From Cycas panzhihuaensis (taxonomy: Eukaryota; Cycadophyta): a stretch of 64,000 bases of DNA. The stretch spans positions 32,743,741 through 32,807,740 of the forward strand of contig CM041465.1 of assembly GCA_023213395.1 (NCBI GenBank), read 5' to 3'. Position numbers and translations under genes: made by a program. The notes below the pieces were generated by a model. The model was not told the origin of the DNA and searched no databases. It saw only the letters and a list, made by a program, of their open reading frames with translations. This document shows positions 56,662-64,000 of this stretch, piece by piece (position 1 is the stretch's first letter; every line of letters begins with the position of its first letter).

Positions 56662-57045
56662 TGGGGTTAATGAGCATCACCCTACTCTCACCATTCAACC
56701 AGGAGTACACACCCTACTCCCACTAATTTACACATGTGGGTGCTCACATGTGAACGTAAGTGTAAGGTAAGGTTAAGTTGATTTGAGTTAAATTTATTTG
56801 AGTTAAGTTAAGCTATATTTTATTATTGTTTAAATTTTAGGAATTAAGGAGTTTCTCTCCTCTTCTAGACTATATATTTGGAGGTGTGTACAACCCTGGT
56901 GTCTTTAGACACTACCTACTTTTGGATATTTGTAATACTCTCTTTAAAATAATGGATTGAATATAAAGGATTTTCTATTTATGCAATAATATATTGATTA
57001 TATGCTTATATTCTACCATGTTCTCCATTATTTATTGCTCCTTCA
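56662..57045 (+). repeat. RE12 3' LTR
   Basis: Starts TGGGGTTAATGAGC right after TAAGGGGGAGAATAT and ends TGCTCCTTCA, followed at once by segment S. Confidence 0.95.
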
Positions 57046-57208
57046 GATCTTAATGATGTTATCACATAAATTTAAGGAGATATATTACAAATCTAAACTA
57101 ACTTCAATGAAAAATTTAAAGCAGTAATGCTAGAGCTCATATCCATGCAACCTTTTAAGAAAGAAAAAATTGAATTTGATGATACTACTTACATAGGTAG
57201 AGGTCGCT
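57046..57208 (+). repeat. Segment S, right copy
   Basis: Direct repeat of 44862-45021; from here the RE11 gag continues without further interruption. Confidence 0.92.
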
Positions 57209-57910
57209 TCACTAAAGAAGAATTTAAATTTAATAATGATAGCAGATACTTCTATCCTAACTTCCTTCCCAAGGTAGAAATAAAGAAGTTTAATGGCACA
57301 AATATACGTACTTGGATCACCCAAATAGAACAATACTTTTCTCTTCATTAAGTTTTAGCAGACAAGAAGATCCCTCTTGCTTCTCTACACATGGAAACCG
57401 AACCCTACTAATGGTACCAATGGGTTATAAAAATAATTGGTGGGCTTAGTTATCAATAGGAGGGTTTTGTTAAGGATCTTATAGCTCAATATGATAGTAC
57501 CTAGGATCATGACCACTTTAACCAGTTAGCTAAAGTTAGATAGGAGGGGACTGTTTCAGCTTATATAAAGGAATACCAATGTCTTTCCACAAGGATTGAT
57601 GGTCTTTATCAAAATAAATTACTTGAGTTGTACATTGGTGGGTTATAAGATGACATCAGAAACGAGTGGTGAATCCTAAAACCTAATAACATCTCTATAG
57701 TTATCAATTTTACTCGACATATTAAAGTAAAAAATAAGTCATCTTAACCCCTCCCACAAACATTCCTAGAAAAGTGACCATAATTTTAAGTTCCTAGTGT
57801 GCAACAAATAACTTCCTAAGAGATGGATAAGAAACAATTAAAAGGGTTATATTTTCATTGTAACCAAAAATAGAATGAAGTTTATAGGTGTCTCAAATGA
57901 TGCTTATTCA
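57046..57910 (+). pseudogene. RE11 gag
   Basis: VMLELISMQPFKKEKIEFDD and the open stretch 57127-57351 (FLPKVEIKKFNGTNIRTWIT, QIEQYFSLH), then LHMETEPY-stop-WYQW near 57390, LIAQYDST near 57480, VSAYIKEYQCLSTRIDGL near 57555-57610 and ELYIGGL: the Retrotrans_gag domain of plant gypsy elements. A zinc knuckle is visible as YFHCNQK-stop-NEVYRC near 57850-57890, incomplete. Stops at Trp and Gln codons. Confidence 0.92.
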
Positions 57911-58039
57911 TAATTGAAGATGTACAAGATGATGTACTAGTAGAGAAAGCCTCATTAGAGCAAGAAAATAATGATTGTGACCCACCTAAGAAGGAAGAAG
58001 AAGATACTAATACTATATTTTTGCATGCCCTTACTAGAA

Positions 58040-58345
58040 TCGTGGCCCCATAAATACTCAAACTTATTGGGTACATCAAGAAAAGGAAGGTGTTTATCCT
58101 CATAGATTATGGGAGCATCCACAATTTCATTAATTAGAGATTTACTAAAGAGCTAAACTATTTTCTATATCCTATAAAAATTTCCAGGTTATGGTGGCTA
58201 ATGGAGGGACACTCTCTTGTGGGAGAAAATATCACAACATCAAGTTACAAATTGGTGGATATCACCTCTCTATTTCCATGTATATCATTCCTATTAGAGG
58301 ATTTGATGTTGTATTAGGGGTACAATAGCTCAAACTACTAAGGAC
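58040..58345 (+). pseudogene. RE11 aspartic protease
   Basis: KVFILIDYGSIHNFIN at about 58092-58135 corresponds to the usual V..LIDSGATHNFI; the residue after the catalytic Asp is Tyr instead of Ser, and a stop follows. The second half (LPCISFLLEDLMLY in one frame) is frameshifted near 58170-58190. Confidence 0.88.
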
Positions 58346-58649
58346 CATTTAACTAAATATGCAAGAGCTCTTCATCTGATTTACTTTTGAAGGAATTAAC
58401 TATCAATTAAATGGGATCATTCATCCTCCAACCCAAATCATTAGCTCATACCATATACATAGGCTCATTAAAAAAGGTGGTACAAGAATCATTGCCAAAT
58501 ATTATGCTCTCAAAGGTTAGGAACTTCTAATGAAAGGGGAGATTCTCCAAAATGTTAGTATACTGAATGACTTAAAATTGGTGCTTCATCATTATAACCA
58601 AGTCTTTTAGGATATTCCTCAAGGTCTCCCATTAGTACGTGACCAAGAT

Positions 58650-59265
58650 CATAGCATTGACCTAGTAGTTGGAAGCAATCCTCTTTGTATTGAACCATAC
58701 CAGTACCCCTACTAGTAAAAGAATGAAATTAAATGACTAGTTCAAGAACTCCATAATGCTGGTACTATTAGGAAAAATAAATAAGATAACTATCAAGGAT
58801 AAATTTCCTATATCAGTCATTGATAAACTCTTGGATGAGCTCCATAGAGCAACGTTCTTCACATCATTAGACTTGTGATCAGGATACTATCAAATTAGGA
58901 TCAAGGCAGAGGATGTTCATAAAACTACATTTTGTACACTTGAAGGATACTATAAATTTTTAATCATGCCATTTAGCTTGACTAATACCCCATCCATCTT
59001 TCAAGGACTTATGAATAAACTCTTTCAACCTTGTTTAAGGAAGTTGATGTTAGTCTTTTTTGATAACATTCTAATCTTTAGTCATACATAGGAAGACCAT
59101 CTTTAGCATGTTGATAAGGCATTATAGGTACTTGCATATAACTAGATTTATGCCAAAATTTTAAAATGTCAATTTAGAAAAATAGAAATAGAATATTTAG
59201 GCTATATTATTGCTTAAGAAGGAGTCAAGGTAAATCCTAAGAAAATTATAGTTATTACGAACTAG
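58650..59265 (+). pseudogene. RE11 reverse transcriptase
   Basis: [20 protein letters not shown] near 58815-58875 (first catalytic Asp in SLDL), [22 protein letters not shown], [20 protein letters not shown] near 58950-59010, [15 protein letters not shown] near 59045-59090: the YxDD box reads FFDN, so the second Asp is lost. EYLGYIIA near 59190. Gypsy order is preserved. Confidence 0.94.
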
Positions 59266-59860
59266 CCTAAACCTTAAAACATCAAGGGCCTTCGTGGATT
59301 CTTAGGAATCATAGGGTATTATCGAAAGCTTATTTAGGGCTATGCAAGAATTACTTCCTATTTAATCAACTTATTGAAAAATAATTTCTTTCATTGGAAT
59401 GATAAGGCCTATAAAGCATTTAAACACCTAAAGGTGGCTTTAAATACCACACCAGTCCTTGCAACATCAGACTTTACAAAGACCTTCACCATTGAATGCA
59501 ATGTATCAGGGCAAGGTATTGGAGTAGTCTTAATACAAGAAGGGAAACCTTTGGCCTTTGAAATTCATCAATTTACACCCAAGGAATAAGTCAAATTCAC
59601 CTATGATAAGAATATGTTAGCAATTCTCCATGTAGTTAGGAAATGACGATAATATTTATTGGAAACATATTTCCAAATTAAAACAGACTATGATAGCTTA
59701 AAATATTTCCTAGATCAAAGGATAACATCTGAGGAACAACAAAAATAGGTAACCAAAATGCAAGCTTTTCACTTTGAAACCATATATAAAAAAGTCAAAG
59801 ATAATATAGCTACTGATGCTTTATCTCATAAGGAAGAAGGCTCTGCACTATATTCTATCA
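59266..59860 (+). pseudogene. RE11 RNase H
   Basis: LRGFLGIIGYYRKLI near 59290-59335 (RT connection), then the open stretch 59374-59589 with FHWNDKAYKAFKHLKVAL, PVLATSDFTKTFTIECNVSG (the catalytic DAS is ECN), GIGVVLIQEGKPLAF; later MLAILHVVRK and FQIKTDYDSLKYFLDQR, ending IATDALSHKEEG near 59805-59835. Confidence 0.92.
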
Positions 59861-60029
59861 CCACGATCAATCCCTTTTAGATAGTGGTCACCAAGCAAGA
59901 ATAGGATCAGGACCCCTTTATAAAGTAGATCATTCAAGACCTTCAAGTTGGGGTAGGGTATTCAACCTATTATATATGGTTTACAAATATTCTCTGGTAC
60001 AAGAATTAGATATATATATATATGCCCTC

Positions 60030-61070
60030 ACTCTAGTCTCAAGAAGCAATTTTTACATGATGCACATGTCTCTCCAATAGTAGGTCACTTAGGGTTCCTA
60101 CGGACATAGCACCACTTAAAACAATCTTTCTTTTGGAAGGACAAAAAGGAGATGTAAAGAGATATATTTCTTTATGTGAAATTTATCAACAACATAAGAA
60201 CAATCAAGTCTCCAGGATTGTTGCAACCCCTTCCCATACCAAATCAATGATGGGAAGAAATTTCTATAGACTTCATCATGGGTATGCCTAAGTCAGAAGG
60301 AAAAGATGTTATACTGATGGTTGTTGATAAGCTAACCAAATATTCTTATTTTTATGGCATTCAAGCCATATATAAGGTAAATTAAATTATGGAGATCGTT
60401 TCAAAGGATATACACAGGTTGCATGGCATGCCCAAATGCATAGCCAGTGATTAGGACCCTAAGTTTACCAGTAACTTCTAGATGGAACTCTTCCATCTAC
60501 TTAGTACTAAACTAATAATGAGCTCATCCTACCATCCACAAATAGATGGTTAAATTGAGGTGGTTAATAAGTGCCTTGAAGAATACCTTCATTGTTATGC
60601 TTCAAATAAGCAGGGCTAGTGGTGTCGTTGACTTCCTTTAGTAGAATGGTGGTATAATATGACCTATTATGCATCAAAATGAATGACTCTATTCTAAGAA
60701 TTATATGACTATGAACTATCCACACTTAAAAAATATTCCATAATTAGTTCTAAGGTTCAAGTAGGCAAGGACCACATCCAACAAATAACATAGATTCTTA
60801 AGCTACTTAAGGAAAATATGAATCTTATACAAAATCATATGAAACAATAAGTAGATAAAGGACAAAGTGAATGAGCATTTCAACTAGGTGACTAGGTATA
60901 CTTATGGTTGCAACCATACAAGTAGGCATCTCTCAAATGGGATAGGCAACATAAATTACTAGTTTAATTTTATGGGCCTTATAAAATTCTCAAGAAGATT
61001 GGTAAAGTTATATATGCCTTGAACTTACCTCCACCATTAAGGATCCATAATGTCTTTCATGTTTCATGTC
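60030..61070 (+). pseudogene. RE11 integrase
   Basis: HDAHVSPIVGHLGFLRT near 60058-60110 (H..H half of the zinc module), WEEISIDFIMGMPKSEGKDV near 60250-60310 (first Asp), VVDKLTKYSYF, LHGMPKCIASD-stop-DPKFTSNF near 60420-60480 (second Asp), SSSYHPQIDG-stop-IEVVNKCLEEYL near 60520-60590 (catalytic Glu), and the GPY-like FYGPYKILKKIGKVIYALNL near 60970-61030 followed by LRIHNVFHVSCLK. No clear chromodomain. Confidence 0.94.
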
Positions 61071-61303
61071 TCAAGAGGGTAATTAGGTACCAAGTATAAG
61101 TTTAAATATAATTACCTATCTTAAATTAGAAGGGGCAACTTTAACTCATTCTGAAATATATCATCGACTGAAGAATTTGATATCTATGATCTTAGGAAAA
61201 TCATTGAGTATCTCATCATTGACCTGGGAGAATAATCAATTTATCTAAGAGCATCCTAAGATCACCAAGCTTTGAGGGAAAAGATTTTTGAAGGGTGAGA
61301 TTT

Positions 61304-61692
61304 TGTTAGGGATCCAACCCCTAACTTACCTTCTCTTATATTCTCTTATATTTTCTACTTCTTCTCTCTCTTATCTTCTCTTATATCTTCTAATTTTTTA
61401 CTTCTTCCCTCTTCTTAATATCCTACATGTATAAGTAGAAGGTTGTATAGTGGTCATTGAGAACTATATATATTCATGTAATACCCCACAGTATAAGGAG
61501 AAGGTTGTGTAGTGAGCATAGAGCCATATATATATTTATATAATCTTTAGAGTAGGGTATTTAAAATATCATTGTTATGTCATGTAATTAGAAGGTTGCC
61601 CCCTCAAATGGTATTACAATACAAGTGTTCTTTTAGAGTTATTTATATATTATATTGGTGTGTAATTGTTATGAAGGAGTGGTATGGTACCA
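61304..61692 (+). repeat. RE11 3' LTR
   Basis: 389 bp, starts TGTTAGGGATCC after the purine-rich GAAGGGTGAGATTT and ends GGTATGGTACCA. The next five bases are the TSD copy TAACC. Confidence 0.95.
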
Positions 61693-61697
61693 TAACC
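61693..61697. repeat. RE11 target-site duplication, right copy
   Basis: TAACC, matching 43450-43454. Confidence 0.92.
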
Positions 61698-62460
61698 AAA
61701 CCCTCAGTTATAGCATCAACAATCTCAAGGCCAAGGGCCACCTCAACAAAAACTAAGACAGTCAGGCCAAACTAGTACCTCTTCAGGGACTAATAATTAA
61801 ACTATTATGTGTGATTAGTGTAAATATAAAGGACACTTTTCAAAAGATTATGGAACTACCACTTATAAGTTGGTCAAGTTCCAACCAAAACATAAAATTC
61901 ATAATATTGAAGAAACTTGTAAAGAATCATTTAGTGGTATAAGTTTTATGTAAGTATACTTTCAAAGAATTGAGGGATCTTCAACATCAAATACCATTGA
62001 CCAACCACAGAGATACTTCAAAGCTCAATGTGGATATATCACTTGTGAATTCCCTTCACTAAGTCCTATTGGAATTGCAAATAGTATTACTTCAATCAAT
62101 GGATAGTGGATCATGGACATAGGAATAACTCAACATATGACATGCAATCATAGTCTATATCAAACATTTGACTTAAATATTTAAGGAGTTATTCATATGG
62201 CTAACAAATCACAACAACCTATTGAAGGAATTAGTAACATTCACCTGAAACTCCTAGGATTAAGAGGGTTTACATTGCTTGATGTCCTATACATACCCAA
62301 CCTCAAATAAAACCTACTTTCCTTATCTATACTTGTCTCTCATGGATTTAATCTGAGTGTAATTACAAATGACCAGGCTCTCTAGGTTATTGATTGAGTA
62401 GTCTTGACTAGACATCTCATTGGCAAAATCTTTCGATTAAATGACTCTCCATATTCTAAA
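61698..62460 (+). pseudogene. RE10 gag end and protease
   Basis: A Gln/Pro-rich segment (HQQSQGQGPPQQKLRQSGQT) leads to the zinc knuckle CD-stop-CKYKGHFSKDYGTTTYKL near 61808-61870 (C-x2-C-x4-H kept, the last Cys changed to Tyr). The protease reads WIMDIGITQHMTCNHSLYQT near 62110-62165, with DSG altered to DIG, then LLDVLYIPNL and LLSLSILVSHGF near 62275-62350. Confidence 0.88.
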
Positions 62461-62509
62461 GCCTATTGTGCCTAAATACCTTGTGATGATGAAGAATTTA
62501 CATTTAACA

Positions 62510-63345
62510 TCATCCTGACCTACCTAACATTGTCACTAGAAGCTCTTTGGCATGCTTGCATAGGCCACGTTTACATCGATGGACTTAGAGATCTTTGTAA
62601 CACTCTTCCAAGTCTTTCAAAGTTCTCCTTCAGGCCCTTCAAATATAAAGCTTGTATCATTGCCAAATCTCATTGACAACCCTTTCCCAATAGTTAGTGG
62701 AAATTAAGCCATCCATTATAATTGGTACACTCCAATCTATGTAGACCAATACCCATTCCTTCATTGAAAGGAAATTTATATTACATCTCTTTATTTGATG
62801 ATTTCACTAGGAAAGTATGGGTAGCATTTTTATACAAGAAAGATGAAGCCTTTCTTGTATTCAAAGAATTCAAAGCTCATACTAAAAAAGAGTTAGGTTA
62901 TCGATTCAAATATGTTGGAACTAATAATGGTGGTAAATACGCCTCACATGAGTTTGAAAGCTAACTTCAAGACAATGGCATCAAATATCAAACAATAATA
63001 GCAGGTACCCCACAGTAAAATGGAGTTTCCAAGTGTATGAATAAAATAATCATGAACATGGCTTAAGCTATGTTGGTATATAAAAATGTACTTGCCTACC
63101 TATGGACTAAAACCATTTGGATAGTTGTTTATTATATCAATGTTGTTAGCCCATCAAAGGAAAGACAATAACCTAATGAAAAGTGGTCAGGAAAAGTCCC
63201 CAGTATTTACTGCTTCAAACTTTTTGGCTCTATAGGCTATGGATATATTCTAGATGCAAATTAAAATAAACTCCAACTAAGGGCACTTAATGTGACTTGA
63301 TGTTACACCAAAAGCCCATGGATGATTTGGGAAGAGGATTCTTCG
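62510..63345 (+). pseudogene. RE10 GAG-pre-integrase and integrase core
   Basis: LWHACIGHVYIDGLRDLC near 62545-62600 and FKYKACIIAKSH near 62640-62675 (second Cys of the pair lost), then the open stretch 62722-62964: SLFDDFTRKVWVAFLYKK (first Asp), YVGTNNGGKYASHEFE where the second catalytic Asp (usual TDNGGEY) is Asn. GTPQ-stop-NGVSKCMNKIIMNM near 63005-63060 has Lys at the position of the catalytic Glu. PSIYCFKLFGSIGYGYI near 63200-63245. Confidence 0.9.
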
Positions 63346-64000
63346 GTAAGTGAACCAGCCATAGTCTAATACTTAAAGGTATCTTTATCGGATACCCTAT
63401 GGATATGAAAGGGTATGAGGTATTTATACCTTCACAATGAAAAGTCATCATTACCAGAGATGTTATTTATATGGATATAGAAGATCATATGCTTAGACTA
63501 GACTCCAAAATACCCTCATGCCACTACAATGACGTTATCAAGTATGATGTTCAAATTCTAAATTAGGGGGGAGGACACACATAAATTACTCCAAATATTG
63601 GAAGCTAACAATAGAGCCTTGGAGGATATAAGCTATGACTATGAATTAATAAGTGCATATACAACACCATCCTTTGAAGATAGTAGAGTTGACAAAGGTA
63701 AAGCCATTATAGAAAAATGATCCTCTCCACCTTCAGTTAACAAAGGTAAAATAGTGGTAGAAGGACCATCTTCCCCAAGTATTTCAATATACTTCTCACC
63801 AAATGATTATTGTAATAAACAAGATGAAAACCAAGAAGTTAAAGAAATAAGGACCTTATTCCTAACTCAAGGATCTCATGAAGCTGGCCATCTTAATAAG
63901 GATATATGACTAGATGATATGGGTAAAACTAGCACTCAAAGTGCCTATAGAATAAGAATATAGGAATCATTATATACTAAGCTTGAATCGGTAGAACTAT
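63346..64000 (+). pseudogene. RE10 integrase tail and linker to RT
   Basis: Frameshifted integrase tail to about 63540, then a long readable linker: ALEDISYDYELISAYTTPSF near 63618-63675, two similar units VDKGKAIIEK-stop-SSPP and VNKGKIVVEGPSSPS about 55 bp apart (63690-63780), and IRTLFLTQGSHEAGHLNKDI near 63850-63907. The RT would follow beyond the window. Confidence 0.75.

Larger units (their letters stand above)
45022..57045 (+). mobile_element. RE12, gag-only LTR element with captured host-gene DNA
   Basis: LTRs of 384 bp each (45022-45405 and 56662-57045), degenerate primer-binding site after the first, purine tract TAAGGGGGAGAATAT before the second. Its interior, less RE13, is about 5.4 kb: AGATCT-repeat leader, antisense captured block (52860-54240), non-coding backbone, and one gag-like ORF (55946-56575) beside the 3' LTR. 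No protease, integrase or RT. Architecture matches the TR-GAG type of non-autonomous retrotransposon. Flanked by 160-bp segment S rather than a 5-bp TSD. Confidence 0.9.
43455..61692 (+). mobile_element. RE11, Ty3/gypsy element interrupted by RE12
   Basis: Plus-strand gypsy: 5' LTR 43455-43851, primer-binding site, A-rich leader, gag, protease, RT, RNase H, integrase, purine-rich tract, 3' LTR 61304-61692; TSD TAACC on both sides. RE12 is inserted in gag at 45021. Its own sequence without RE12 is about 6.2 kb, normal for the group. All genes carry stops. Its LTRs differ at roughly one base in eight by eye. Confidence 0.95.
40600..64000 (+). mobile_element. RE10, Ty1/copia element, outermost layer of the right-hand nest
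   Basis: Plus-strand copia element: 5' LTR end and primer-binding site at 40790-40804, a 2-kb leader, gag at 42800-43449, then (after RE11) gag end, protease and integrase at 61698-63540. RT, RNase H and 3' LTR would lie beyond 64000. RE11 sits in gag with target duplication TAACC. With RE11 and one TAACC removed, gag reads on (NHQQG-stop-PNPQL, then a Gln-rich stretch). The 5' LTR start is uncertain. Confidence 0.88.

Noticed and set aside
57130-57348. Minus-strand ORF of 72 codons
   Set aside because: Shadow of the RE11 gag on the plus strand.

Overview
The window looks like plant nuclear DNA. It is very AT-rich and consists almost wholly of decayed, nested LTR retrotransposons of the Ty1/copia and Ty3/gypsy types. 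Evidence is plant-style copia gag-pol order (gag, protease, integrase, RT, RNase H), gypsy gag-pol order, TG..CA LTRs, primer-binding sites of the initiator-Met tRNA type (TGGTATCAGAGC and variants), and plant-type host-gene fragments (Lon protease; an RCC1-repeat protein). I see no intact host gene, tRNA, rRNA or CRISPR array. Every retroelement gene is broken, mostly by in-frame TAG/TAA/TGA at former Gln and Trp codons. The species cannot be told from the sequence. Names RE1-RE13 are mine.

Layout. 960-2648 (+) and 17791-20702 (-): the two halves of one copia element, RE1. 2725-4816 (-) and 20703-about 21105 (+): the two halves of a gypsy gag, RE2. Their arrangement shows that about 18 kb (roughly 2649-20702) was inverted, with breakpoints inside both elements and with each broken end copied (97 bp and 78 bp, found once at each breakpoint). 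Inside the inverted block lies copia RE3 (4817-14435, -), interrupted by RE4 (7398-10264, -; target duplication TAACC), a short element without a recognisable pol. 21136-25469 (-) is RE5, a copia whose reverse transcriptase is fused to RNase H by a deletion. 25470-36358 is RE6, a minus-strand gypsy-type element with LTRs of about 2.6 kb and an acidic extension after gag; it is split by RE7 (28426-31113), which carries an internal head-to-head palindrome. 36360-37790 is a gypsy integrase region (RE8, -) and 37831-about 40600 a truncated copia (RE9, -).

From about 40600 to the window end there is a four-level nest. Copia RE10 (+) is split by gypsy RE11 (43455-61692, +; TSD TAACC). RE11 is split by RE12 (45022-57045, +), which is flanked by a duplication of about 160 bp of its target. 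RE12 is split by RE13 (46511-52332, -; TSD CTTTC). RE12 and RE13 are two members of one family with the same backbone: an AGATCT-rich leader, a captured host-gene block in antisense orientation, a conserved non-coding stretch, and a single gag-like ORF next to the 3' LTR, with no pol seen. RE13 carries a Lon protease fragment and RE12 carries an RCC1-repeat fragment plus unidentified exon-like DNA in the same slot.

How the parts work together: RE12 and RE13 have no pol of their own and would have depended on an autonomous copia element for reverse transcription and integration. By eye the LTR divergence falls inward (about 10 percent for RE12, about 6 percent for RE13), which agrees with the nesting order. 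Removing RE4 or RE11 with one TSD copy restores the interrupted host reading frame.
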